From NCBI GenBank assembly GCA_964415675.1, contig CAYQBG010000007.1, positions 62,001 through 126,000 on the forward strand: a stretch of 64,000 nucleotides of DNA. The letters are read 5' to 3'. The position numbers and the translations under genes were made by a program. This stretch comes from UBA5336 sp964415675. GTDB taxonomy: Bacteria; Pseudomonadota; Alphaproteobacteria; Caulobacterales; Hyphomonadaceae. The notes beneath the pieces were generated by a model, which was not told the origin of the DNA, did not search any database, and worked only from the letters and a program-made list of their open reading frames with translations. Positions 33,125-41,090 of this stretch are shown piece after piece. Position 1 is the first letter of the stretch; each line of letters starts with the position of its first letter.

Positions 33125-33811
33125 ATGTCCGGCACAAAAACGATCCTGTTGGTCGATGATGATGAGGATATGCGCGAGGCGCTTGCCGAGCAATTCGACG
33201 TGCATGACGGTTTCGAGACATTTCAGGCTGGAACGGCCGGAGCGGGAATCGACCTCGCCGTGAGTGAGCGGATTGATCTTGTCCTGCTTGATGTCGATCT
33301 TCCGGATATGGACGGACGGGAAGCCTGCAAGCAGATGCGGGCGAAAGGCGTCAGTGTCCCGGTCCTCATGCTGACCGGGCAGGACACAGATGCCGACACG
33401 ATCCTTGGACTTGATGCCGGCGCGAATGACTATGTAACCAAACCTTTCAAATTCGCTGTGCTGCTGGCGCGGGTCCGGGCCCAGCTTCGCAGTTTTGAAC
33501 AAAGCGAAGACGCCACCTTCCAGATCGGCCCCTATGAATTCCAGCCGTCCATGAAGGTGCTTCGCAAGGGTGACGAGCGGCGCATAAGACTGACGGAAAA
33601 GGAAACCAATATCCTGAAATACCTCTATCGTGCCGGCGGCAAGACAGTGGGGCGCGAAGAGCTGCTGGCGGAAGTGTGGGGCTATAATGCGAATGTGACG
33701 ACCCATACTCTGGAGACCCATGTCTACCGATTGCGCCAGAAAATCGAGGTCGATCCCTCGAATGCCCGCATTCTCCTGACCGATAGCGGCGGTTATCGGC
33801 TGCAACCCTGA
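33125..33811 (+). CDS. OmpR-family response regulator, CenR-like
   Basis: 228 residues: a receiver domain with the acidic pair DDDE (11-14), phosphoacceptor Asp56, Thr84 and Lys106, then a winged-helix DNA-binding domain (RLTEKETNILKYLYRAGGKTVGREELL, THTLETHVYRLRQKIE). The run NDYVTKPFKFAVLLARVRAQLR is close, from memory, to Caulobacter CenR, an essential regulator of the cell envelope, but sequence comparison would be needed to name it. No sensor kinase is next to it. SD GGAGG lies about 7 bases before the ATG. Confidence 0.9.
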   Translation: MSGTKTILLVDDDEDMREALAEQFDVHDGFETFQAGTAGAGIDLAVSERIDLVLLDVDLPDMDGREACKQMRAKGVSVPVLMLTGQDTDADTILGLDAGANDYVTKPFKFAVLLARVRAQLRSFEQSEDATFQIGPYEFQPSMKVLRKGDERRIRLTEKETNILKYLYRAGGKTVGREELLAEVWGYNANVTTHTLETHVYRLRQKIEVDPSNARILLTDSGGYRLQP

Positions 33812-33887
33812 CCGGCCAGTTCGCGCCTGGCGGGAGAGCCGTTGCAAACCGGCCGACGCGCGCGCAAATCTTTACCTGAAGGATGGT

Positions 33888-33908
33888 GCAGAGCTTGCTT
33901 GGCTCTGC
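33888..33908 (+). promoter_or_regulatory. Inverted repeat upstream of a secreted-protein gene
   Basis: GCAGAGC (33888-33894) and GCTCTGC (33902-33908) pair perfectly over 7 bp with a 7-base loop, 38 bases before the ATG at 33946. It is likely in the 5' untranslated region. Role unknown. Confidence 0.3.
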
Positions 33909-33945
33909 TCAGACAAAGCAGATCTTCCCGCAGGAGGCGAATACC

Positions 33946-34407
33946 ATGCCGAAACCGCACACTTGGACGGGCCTGATCCTCGCGGCCGCATTGTTGGCCG
34001 GCCCGGCCCTGGCCGACGGCAAGGACACCGGTCAGCGGATAAAGGGGCCTGAACCACTGACGCCACACGCCCGGAGCTGCGTGCCAGAACTCCACGGCCA
34101 TGACGCCTGCCGCACCTTTACGGTGAAAAGAAAAATCCACACGACGCGCGCTCCGGCCCGGAAACAGCGTGTGATCCGCCGGGCAGCCGCACCGGCGGCG
34201 AGCTATGATTTCACGGGCTTCGATGGCGGCGTGGGGGCCGGAATTGACGGCGGTTATTATGGCGGCGGTGGCGGGTTCATCGTCAGTCGCGCGGGGCCAC
34301 GCTTCTCAGGCGTCCTCAACAGCCGCGCTGCAGCCTTCACATTTCAGCACAGGTCGCCGCACCGCACACCAAGACCCAAGCCGAACCCTTGCTGCGCCAT
34401 GCGCTGA
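33946..34407 (+). CDS. Secreted glycine-rich hypothetical protein (153 aa)
   Basis: A signal peptide (about residues 1-23, ending AGPALA) precedes a basic segment with two Cys, an alanine/arginine stretch and a glycine- and tyrosine-rich region (GFDGGVGAGIDGGYYGGGGGF). No domain is recognised. SD CAGGAGG lies about 9 bases before the ATG, which supports it as a real gene. The 134-base gap from the regulator gene probably holds its promoter. Confidence 0.65.
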   Translation: MPKPHTWTGLILAAALLAGPALADGKDTGQRIKGPEPLTPHARSCVPELHGHDACRTFTVKRKIHTTRAPARKQRVIRRAAAPAASYDFTGFDGGVGAGIDGGYYGGGGGFIVSRAGPRFSGVLNSRAAAFTFQHRSPHRTPRPKPNPCCAMR

Positions 34408-34419
34408 AGCAAAAACCTC

Positions 34420-34944
34420 TCAATCCAGCGCGCCGATATAGGGCAGGCCACGAAACCGTCCGGATTCATCCATGCCGTATCCGACCAGAAATCGGTCAGG
34501 CGCCTCGAACGCATAATAGTCCACGCCACCTGCAGGCGCTGAGGGTTTGCGGGCAAGTGCGCAGGTCGCCACGCCCAGCGCGCCCTTCGCCAGCAGGTGC
34601 GCGCGGGCGAATGACAGTGTCCGACCGGAATCATAGACATCGTCCACAATAAGGACGTGGCGCCCCGTGACGGGACGCGACAGGTCTGCGCGCACCACGA
34701 CCCGCCCCGAACTCTCTCGCGCATCGCGATAACTTTCCAGCCAGAGCGCATCGAGCCCGGGATGAACATCCAGCCGGGCCAGCGCCTTCATCAGATCGGT
34801 GGTGAACGGCATGGCCCCGATGAGGATCGATACGATCGTCCAAGGCCCCTGCATCTGTTCCGCCAGCCGTCCGGCCAACTTATCAATATGAGCGGTCAGT
34901 TCTTGCTCGGACATGACCGGTCTGATCAATGGCAGCTCACTCAT
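34420..34944 (-). CDS. hpt: Hypoxanthine/guanine phosphoribosyltransferase
   Basis: 174-residue purine-salvage enzyme. The PRPP-binding loop is VLIVDDVYDSGRTL, with two adjacent Asp, and the flexible loop (SYRDARESSGRVVV) and the VDYYAFEAPDRFLVGYG segment give the hypoxanthine-type assignment. The N-terminus SELPLIRPVMSEQELTAHID is normal. It is translationally coupled to the zinc-ribbon gene upstream (ATGA overlap 34941-34944). Confidence 0.93.
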   Translation of the reverse strand: MSELPLIRPVMSEQELTAHIDKLAGRLAEQMQGPWTIVSILIGAMPFTTDLMKALARLDVHPGLDALWLESYRDARESSGRVVVRADLSRPVTGRHVLIVDDVYDSGRTLSFARAHLLAKGALGVATCALARKPSAPAGGVDYYAFEAPDRFLVGYGMDESGRFRGLPYIGALD

Positions 34945-35612
34945 GATGCGCCCGCCCCACTCGCCTGCGCCGCCTCTTCGGCCGTTACGAAGCGAAGGCT
35001 GAGACTGTAGGAATCGACAGGTGGGTTTTCGAGCACTGCCTTGAATTGGCCAGCCTCACCCGGTCCGATTTCCGCTGGAATGATTTCGGCGAGCATGAAG
35101 GCGATCTCGCGGCCGTAATCGTCCAGAAGACCGACGCGGACAACTGGTGCCTTGCGTGTGCGGCGCGAAACATTGCGAACATTCGCAGCCACCATCAGCA
35201 CCGGCATGGTCCCGCGCAATTCCCGTGCACGTTCTATATTCTCGAAATCGAGTCCGAACCGGTTCACATCCAGTCCGATCGCGCGGTACGCACTCGCTGT
35301 CTGTGGCCAGGTCTGCACGATATCGTTGCGGTACAGGAAGGCGCCGCCCGCCGTAGCCAGCAGGCACGCACCCGCGATAAGCCAGACTGCTATGGCGGTC
35401 GTGCGTGAGCGACGCTTGCGACGGATGCGAACCATTTCCAGATATCGCTCGTGCGCGCCCGGAGCAGTGTCCGGCCCGGCCTCCTCCTTGCCATCGCCAC
35501 GGACAAACCAGGCATGGCTGCAAGCGGCGCATTTGACGCTGCGCCCTTCGCTTCCGATCGTGGAGTCTTCCGCGAAATATTGTGTCTCGCAGGCCGGGCA
35601 GGTGAGGATCAT
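34941..35612 (-). CDS. Zinc-ribbon membrane protein with DUF3426-like domain
   Basis: 223 residues. An MJ0042-type zinc ribbon at the N-terminus (CPACETQYF ... VKCAACSHAW, two CxxC pairs) is followed by a membrane helix (about 70-93) and an extracytoplasmic domain with VLMVAANVRNVS and FKAVLENPP, matching the DUF3426 pattern. Function unknown; the combination is common next to ftsE in alphaproteobacteria. It is divergent from ftsE, 78 bases apart. Confidence 0.85.
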   Translation of the reverse strand: MILTCPACETQYFAEDSTIGSEGRSVKCAACSHAWFVRGDGKEEAGPDTAPGAHERYLEMVRIRRKRRSRTTAIAVWLIAGACLLATAGGAFLYRNDIVQTWPQTASAYRAIGLDVNRFGLDFENIERARELRGTMPVLMVAANVRNVSRRTRKAPVVRVGLLDDYGREIAFMLAEIIPAEIGPGEAGQFKAVLENPPVDSYSLSLRFVTAEEAAQASGAGAS

Positions 35613-35690
35613 GGCTTGGACAATCGCGCAATTCGAACGAATGGTCTATTGTTCACGCACTGTTTGTGCGGGGGAGATATCCATCGAGCC

Positions 35691-36410
35691 ATGAGACAAC
35701 GCAACCCCGAACTGATGAGCGACGAAGCGGTCCGGCTCGACAATGTGGCGCTGCGCTATGATGCGGCAGAAGATGTCCTGTCTGGCATCGACCTTTTGTT
35801 AAAGCCGGGATCCTTCACCTTCCTGACCGGGCCGTCCGGGTCCGGCAAGACAAGCCTGCTCAAGCTCCTCTATCTCGCACTGCCGCCCAGCCGCGGCGAG
35901 GTTTCGCTTTTCGGGCGACGTGTGAACGCACTAAACCGGAACCAGCTTTCGGCGTTTCGGCGCCGGATAGGCGTGGTGTTTCAGGAATTCCGGCTCCTCG
36001 ATCACCTGTCGGCCTATGAAAATGCCGCGCTGCCACTGCGCGTGCAGGGCATAAAGGAAGCGGATTATCGCGCAGACGTTGAGGAGCTCCTGCGCTGGGT
36101 CGGCCTTGGCCCGCGTATCGACGCCCAGCCCCCGCAGCTTTCGGGCGGAGAGCAGCAGCGTGTGGCCATCGCACGGGCGCTGGTCAACAAGCCCGACCTT
36201 CTGATCGCTGATGAGCCGACGGGCAATGTCGACCCGGAAATGGGATCGCGTCTCTTGCGCCTTTTCGGGGAACTCAACCGCCGACTCGGCACGACTGTCC
36301 TGATTGCCACGCATGACCTAACACTGATCCGGGAGATGAATGCCCCGGTACTGCGCCTCCAGCATGGACTGCTTGTTCGCGATATCGAATTCGGAGCTCA
36401 TGCCGGATGA
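35691..36410 (+). CDS. ftsE: Cell division ATP-binding protein FtsE
   Basis: ABC ATPase that with FtsX activates septal peptidoglycan hydrolases. 239 residues from the ATG at 35691; an extended frame upstream to 35451 is on the zinc-ribbon gene's opposite strand and is not supported. Walker A GPSGSGKT (47-54), Q-loop VFQEFRLL, signature LSGGEQQR, Walker B LLIADEPTGNVD and the H-loop THDL are present. GGGGGAG lies about 14 bases upstream. Overlaps ftsX by ATGA. Confidence 0.95.
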   Translation: MRQRNPELMSDEAVRLDNVALRYDAAEDVLSGIDLLLKPGSFTFLTGPSGSGKTSLLKLLYLALPPSRGEVSLFGRRVNALNRNQLSAFRRRIGVVFQEFRLLDHLSAYENAALPLRVQGIKEADYRADVEELLRWVGLGPRIDAQPPQLSGGEQQRVAIARALVNKPDLLIADEPTGNVDPEMGSRLLRLFGELNRRLGTTVLIATHDLTLIREMNAPVLRLQHGLLVRDIEFGAHAG

Positions 36411-37276
36411 GTAAGCCAACTTCACTCCTTCCCGAGGGCGATGCGCGAGAGGCGGCCCTTTTCTTCGTTGTGTGCGCACTTTGCTTCCTGGCTGCCCTCG
36501 CGGCGCTTTCAGCCCGCGCAAGTTATGGCGCCGCGCGCGGCTGGACCGCTGAAGTCGAAGGCCAGTTCACGGTCCGGCTTCAGGGTGAAGACCGGCGCGG
36601 AGCGGCAGAAGCGCTCGACATTATCCTGGAGACAAACGGTATCGAGACGGCCAGGGTGCTGGAATCAGGAGAAGTCGAAGCCCTTCTGGCGCCAAGTTTC
36701 GGTGCTGGCGGCCTACCGGCCGGCCTGCCACTGCCTCTCATCCTGGAGGTCAGGGCAGAGGCCGGATCGGAAAACCTCGACGCAACGCTTGAGCGGCGCC
36801 TGACGGAGGCGGGGATCGGCGCCATTGTCGATGCCCATTCCGAATGGGCCGGCGATGTGCGCCGCGCGCTGGCGGTCGTGCGCCTGGTTGCCCTGTCGAC
36901 CGTCCTGCTCCTTGGCGCAACTGCGCTCGCCGTCATTGCATTCGCGACCCATGCAGCCCTGCTCGCGCGCCGCGATATCGTCGATGTTCTCCACCTCTCG
37001 GGCGCGACAGATCGTTTTATCTCGCAATTGTTCGAACGGCGCTTCTGGCTGCTGGGCCTGCGGGCTGGCGCGGTGGGCGCGCTGTTCGCGCTCGGCACAG
37101 CAGCGCTCGTCATGTCCATGGCATCGGCGCGCGGCGGGCGCAACGGGCTGCTTCCGCAACTCTCTCTCGACCTCCTTGACCTGATCATCCTGCTGGCCAC
37201 GCCGGTCATTGCGGCGATTGCCGCAAGGCTCGCCGCGCGAATCACCGTCATGCGGTCGCTGAAGGGGAGCCTCTAG
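36407..37276 (+). CDS. ftsX: Cell division protein FtsX
   Basis: Integral membrane partner of FtsE, 289 residues. One N-terminal membrane helix (about 18-38), a periplasmic domain (FTVRLQGEDRRGAAEAL and onwards to ~160), then three helices near 164-186, 219-241 and 255-278, with the cytosolic loop VLHLSGATDRFISQLFERRFW that couples to FtsE. The sequence is divergent, as usual for alphaproteobacterial FtsX, and the position after ftsE decides the call. Confidence 0.9.
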   Translation: MSKPTSLLPEGDAREAALFFVVCALCFLAALAALSARASYGAARGWTAEVEGQFTVRLQGEDRRGAAEALDIILETNGIETARVLESGEVEALLAPSFGAGGLPAGLPLPLILEVRAEAGSENLDATLERRLTEAGIGAIVDAHSEWAGDVRRALAVVRLVALSTVLLLGATALAVIAFATHAALLARRDIVDVLHLSGATDRFISQLFERRFWLLGLRAGAVGALFALGTAALVMSMASARGGRNGLLPQLSLDLLDLIILLATPVIAAIAARLAARITVMRSLKGSL

Positions 37277-37279
37277 GCC

Positions 37280-37879
37280 ATGGCCTATCGCCCTCGCCGC
37301 AAGCAGCTGCCGCTGCGTCGTCTCCTGTTCCTGGCCTGCCTCGCTTTCCTGGTATTCGATTTCCTGGGTTTCCGGGCGGGTGTGCAATACCTTCAACAGA
37401 TCAAAAGTGGCGCGCAGGCCGATGCAATCGTGGTCCTCACCGGGGGCTCGGGGCTTAGGATCGCAGAGGGCATGCGGCTGCTTGAGGCCGGCCAGGGGAA
37501 ACGCCTCCTGATCACGGGGGTCAACCGCGCCGTCTCTGCCAGTGAAGTAGCCAGCCGGGCCGGCGGGCCGGCGCACCTTTACGAATGCTGCGTCGATATA
37601 GGCTACAAGGCGGAAACGACTCGCGGCAACGCCCTGGAGACAGCGGAATGGGTGCAGGAAAACCAGTTCGGCTCCGCGCTTGTGGTCACATCCAATTATC
37701 ACGTCCCACGCAGCATGATCCTGCTCGGCGAAGTGATGCCGGACACTGAATTGATCCCCGCCCCGGTGCTGACAAAGATCGATCCCGACAAGGCGTTCAG
37801 CGAGATTCGCTCCTTTCGCGGCCTCCTTGTCGAATGGGCCAAATGGCGCGTGACCCGGCTGAGTGCGCCGTTTAGATAG
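37280..37879 (+). CDS. YdcF/SanA-like DUF218 protein
   Basis: 199 residues with an N-terminal membrane segment (about 14-34). The DUF218 marks are AIVVLTGGSGLRIAEGMRLLEAG, LLITGVN, TRGNALETAEW and VVTSNYHVPRSM. Such proteins are implicated in envelope maintenance, but the catalytic role is unknown. It begins 3 bases after the ftsX stop and is part of ftsEX-ydcF-plsC. Confidence 0.9.
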   Translation: MAYRPRRKQLPLRRLLFLACLAFLVFDFLGFRAGVQYLQQIKSGAQADAIVVLTGGSGLRIAEGMRLLEAGQGKRLLITGVNRAVSASEVASRAGGPAHLYECCVDIGYKAETTRGNALETAEWVQENQFGSALVVTSNYHVPRSMILLGEVMPDTELIPAPVLTKIDPDKAFSEIRSFRGLLVEWAKWRVTRLSAPFR

Positions 37880-37884
37880 CCCCG

Positions 37885-38640
37885 ATGAACGCGATCCGCT
37901 CTGCCATCTTTCTGATCTGGATGTACGGCCTGATGCTGCTTGTGGGCATTATCTGGCTGCCGGCCTTGCTGATGCCCAAACCGGTCACAGTGTCCGGCAT
38001 CAGGCTGTTTGCCCGGCTGACGCGTTTCGGCCTGCGCTGGATATGCGGTGTGAAGACCGAGATTCGCGGCGCCGCCAACCTGCCCGAGGCGCCCTTCATC
38101 TATGCCGGCAAGCATCAGTGCATGTGGGACGTGTTCATACCCTTCCTGATCACCCCGGCACCGGCCATCATCATGAAGCGCGAATTGCTCTGGTATCCCG
38201 TCCTTGGCTGGTATGCCCTCAAGGCCGGCATGATCCCGATCGACCGCGACGGCGCGGCACAGACGCTGAAAGCCATGACCGCGACAGCGCAATCGAGGGC
38301 CAACAAGGGGCGGGTGATCGTCATCTTTCCGGAAGGCACACGCCACAAACCGGGGACGCGAACGACCTATTTCGCTGCCGGCACGGGGTCCCTCTACAAG
38401 CGGCTGGGGCTTGCAGTGGCCCCGGTGGCGACAAATTCCGGCCTGACATGGCCGGCCAGAGGCTTTATCCGACGCCCCGGAACAGCCGTCTTCGAGATCC
38501 TGCCACCGCTGCCGTCAGGGCTGGACCGGCGAGAACTTATGCGCCAACTGGAAGCGGTGATTGAGCCGGCGTCGGCCAGACTCCTGCAAGAAGGCCTCAC
38601 CGCGCAGGGGCGCCGACCGGAAGACCTGGAGCCAAGCTGA
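37885..38640 (+). CDS. plsC: 1-acylglycerol-3-phosphate O-acyltransferase (PlsC)
   Basis: Second acylation in phospholipid synthesis, at the inner membrane. 251 residues; N-terminal membrane helix (about 6-29), the HX4D motif as HQCMWD (77-82), then FPEGTR in block III and the VPVATNSG-like VAPVATNSG block. The usual HX4D is intact. It starts 5 bases after the preceding stop and ends just before the DUF2125 gene. Confidence 0.93.
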   Translation: MNAIRSAIFLIWMYGLMLLVGIIWLPALLMPKPVTVSGIRLFARLTRFGLRWICGVKTEIRGAANLPEAPFIYAGKHQCMWDVFIPFLITPAPAIIMKRELLWYPVLGWYALKAGMIPIDRDGAAQTLKAMTATAQSRANKGRVIVIFPEGTRHKPGTRTTYFAAGTGSLYKRLGLAVAPVATNSGLTWPARGFIRRPGTAVFEILPPLPSGLDRRELMRQLEAVIEPASARLLQEGLTAQGRRPEDLEPS

Positions 38641-38641
38641 G

Positions 38642-39664
38642 ATGTCCCCTTCCCCTCCACGCAAGCGCCGTGGTTTCTGGCTGTTCTTCCCGTTCTTCCT
38701 CTTCGTGCTGCTTGTGGCCGCCTACAGTTTGTACTGGTTCTGGGCGAGGAACCTGCTCTCGCAGGGTATTGATGACTGGATCGAGGGTGAACGCCGCGCT
38801 GGCCGGATCGTTGAGTTTTCCTCGAAACATCTCGGCGGCTACCCCTTCCGGTTCGCACTGCATCTGGTCGATCCGGTCTATGAAGACCCGCACACTGGCC
38901 AGCGCTGGTCGGGCGAAGAGCTTCAACTGGTCATGCAACCCTGGAACTGGCAGCATGTCATCGCACGTTCGCCCGGACGCAACTCGGTTCAGGTCAATGG
39001 CGCCGCCTACCGGCTGGAGCTCGGAAAACGCTCCGCCGGAAGCCTATCCTGGACCAATGACGGCATCCGGCGCGTCTCGCTGGCTATCGACACACTCGAC
39101 GCTTTTGACGGTGACACGGCGCTTGGCCGGGCCGAGGGCTTCGAATTCCATCTCCGCCCCGCGCCCGGCGAGCCGGAAATGCTCCAGCTGCAAACACAAT
39201 GGCAAGCGATCGAACTTGCCAGGCCCATTCCCGATGCCGAATTTCTCGGAAACCGTTTCGGTCCCTCAATCCTGCGGGCCGAGGCCGCTCAGGCCATCCC
39301 GGCGCTGGAGCGAACCGCCGACCTTGCGCGCCTTCCACGAGCAATTTTCGATCTTGGCGGCGACATTTCGCTCGCCCAGCTGGAACTGGAATGGGGACCG
39401 GCGGACATTGGCGCGCGGGGAAGGCTGGACAGGGACCCGGCAGGGCAGATCGACGGGCAGATCGATATCCGGCTTGAGCGCCATGAGGACCTGAAGACCG
39501 CGCTTGAGGCCGCCGGGCGCCTGGAAACGGAGACTGCGCGGGCGATCGACATGGTCGCCGCGGCCTCACGCGGCGGCGAGTTCCTGAGCATGACAATAAG
39601 GAATGACGGCCTTTACTTCCTTGGCAATCGTATCGTCGAAGCCGATATTGTCGGCGCGTTGTGA
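38642..39664 (+). CDS. DUF2125 membrane-anchored protein
   Basis: 340 residues: an N-terminal membrane helix (about 12-32, WLFFPFFLFVLLVAAYSLYWF), then a periplasmic domain with RIVEFSSKHLGGYPFRFALHL, the DUF2125 opening, and beta-rich sequence to the end. Function unknown; this family is widespread in alphaproteobacteria. The ATG at 38642 is one base past the plsC stop; an extension to 38561 would overlap plsC. The GTGA at 39661 couples it to the alkA-like gene. Confidence 0.87.
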   Translation: MSPSPPRKRRGFWLFFPFFLFVLLVAAYSLYWFWARNLLSQGIDDWIEGERRAGRIVEFSSKHLGGYPFRFALHLVDPVYEDPHTGQRWSGEELQLVMQPWNWQHVIARSPGRNSVQVNGAAYRLELGKRSAGSLSWTNDGIRRVSLAIDTLDAFDGDTALGRAEGFEFHLRPAPGEPEMLQLQTQWQAIELARPIPDAEFLGNRFGPSILRAEAAQAIPALERTADLARLPRAIFDLGGDISLAQLELEWGPADIGARGRLDRDPAGQIDGQIDIRLERHEDLKTALEAAGRLETETARAIDMVAAASRGGEFLSMTIRNDGLYFLGNRIVEADIVGAL

Positions 39665-40284
39665 CCCCGGCCTTCCAAGCTGCACTTGAGGAAGCCTGCA
39701 CCGGGCTGGCCGCACGCGACAAGGCCCTCTCGCGGGCCCATGACGAGATCGGCACGCCCGAATGGCGCCAGGCGGAATTCTCCTACGCCACACTCGCGCG
39801 CATGATTGCCTTTCAGCAGATTTCCACACGCGCCGGTGCCACCATCTGGGGCCGGTTGGAAGAACGTCTTGGGACCGTAACGCCACTTGGCTTGCTCGCG
39901 CTTGACGATGAGGCCATCCGGGCCTGCGGATTCTCGCGCCCGAAAGCGGGTCATCTCAGAGCGATCGCCGAAGCCGTCGTCTCAGGTGGACTTGACCTGG
40001 AATGCCCGCGACACATGCCTGCTGATGAGGCCCGCAGCCATCTCACAACCATTCGCGGGATCGGCCCGTGGACGGCTGAACTCTATCTTCTGTATGCTGG
40101 CCGCCAGCTTGATGCCTTCCCGACAGCCGATCTCGGGCTGATGGAAAGCTACAGGCAGCTCTCAGGGCGCAATGACCGCCACGACAAACGCGAATTCGCT
40201 GAACTGGCGGAAAGCTGGCGCCCCTGGAGGGGGGTCGCTGCACACTTGCTTTGGGGGTGGATCAATGTGCAGCGCGCGAAATGA
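39661..40284 (+). CDS. DNA-3-methyladenine glycosylase II family (AlkA-like HhH-GPD)
   Basis: 207-residue base-excision glycosylase. It shows the helix-hairpin-helix GIGPWTAELYLL, then FPTADLGL with the catalytic Asp, and an upstream IAFQQISTRAGATIWGRL. It lacks an iron-sulfur cluster motif, consistent with the AlkA rather than the EndoIII branch. The GTG start at 39661 overlaps the previous stop. Confidence 0.9.
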   Translation: MTPAFQAALEEACTGLAARDKALSRAHDEIGTPEWRQAEFSYATLARMIAFQQISTRAGATIWGRLEERLGTVTPLGLLALDDEAIRACGFSRPKAGHLRAIAEAVVSGGLDLECPRHMPADEARSHLTTIRGIGPWTAELYLLYAGRQLDAFPTADLGLMESYRQLSGRNDRHDKREFAELAESWRPWRGVAAHLLWGWINVQRAK

Positions 40285-40390
40285 ATCACGGGGCTCGCCT
40301 AATCGCCTCCACTGTCATAATATTGTTGTGAAGAATCGTATATGAGTTCAGCAGCAGCGGAGGGTGTTCGCTTTCACTTGGTGTACTGTC

Positions 40391-40402
40391 GATAGATCTA
40401 TC
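40391..40402. promoter_or_regulatory. 12-bp perfect palindrome upstream of the HNH gene
   Basis: GATAGATCTATC reads identically on both strands and ends 22 bases before the ATG at 40425, in a 140-base intergenic region. It could be an operator for a dimeric repressor or the HNH protein itself; this is inference. Confidence 0.35.
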
Positions 40403-40424
40403 CAGTCTCCTTGGAGTCGCCACG

Positions 40425-40988
40425 ATGGCTGAGGTCGTGTCGACACCCCCCAATGGCCGTCCGGCTCTCGTCCTCAATGCCGATTTCCGGCCACTCAGTT
40501 ATTATCCACTCTCGCTCTGGCCCTGGCAGGAAGTCGTAAAAGCAGTCTTCCTCGACCGTGTAGAGGTCGTGGCGGAATATGATCATGTGGTACGCTCTCC
40601 CAGTTTCGAGATGCGCTTGCCCAGTGTGATCGCCCTGCGTGAGTTCATCCGGCAGGACCGTCCGCCCGCGTTTACCCGCTTCAACGTCTTTTTGCGCGAC
40701 TGCTTCCAATGCGTCTATTGCGGGGCAAGGAACGAGCTGACCTTTGATCATGTGATCCCGCGCTCAAAAGGTGGTCGCACCAGCTGGACGAACATTGTCG
40801 CGGCCTGCTCGCCCTGCAATTTGAAAAAGGGCGGCCGGATGCCCCGCGACGCGCAGATGTTTCCGGTCCGCAAGCCGACCCGGCCGACAACATACCAGTT
40901 GCAGAATATCGGGCGGCGATTTCCGCCAAACCACCTGCATGAAACCTGGATGGATTATCTCTACTGGGATATCGAGCTGGATGCCTGA
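40425..40988 (+). CDS. HNH endonuclease family protein
   Basis: 187 residues with a central HNH fold: zinc ligands CVYCG and CSPCN, the catalytic FDHVIPRSKGG and the asparagine in WTNIVAACSPCN. The N-terminal half (LVLNADFRPLSYYPLSLWPWQEVVKAV) is the part conserved in a common bacterial family annotated only as HNH endonuclease. Substrate and role unknown; no toxin, methylase or phage genes flank it. SD not obvious (CTTGGAG about 12 bases upstream of the ATG). Confidence 0.88.
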   Translation: MAEVVSTPPNGRPALVLNADFRPLSYYPLSLWPWQEVVKAVFLDRVEVVAEYDHVVRSPSFEMRLPSVIALREFIRQDRPPAFTRFNVFLRDCFQCVYCGARNELTFDHVIPRSKGGRTSWTNIVAACSPCNLKKGGRMPRDAQMFPVRKPTRPTTYQLQNIGRRFPPNHLHETWMDYLYWDIELDA

Positions 40989-41090
40989 CCGGTTATCTGG
41001 CGCCCGAAGACTGGGCCGTGCGTTGCCAAACCTCGCTTTAACGCCTTTGTGCAAGTCTGATGACAAGCGCATGATGAGAGGAGACACCCG

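Noticed and set aside
35451..35690. N-terminal extension of ftsE by 80 codons
   Set aside because: It overlaps the opposite-strand zinc-ribbon gene and no FtsE begins this way; the ATG at 35691 gives the family length.
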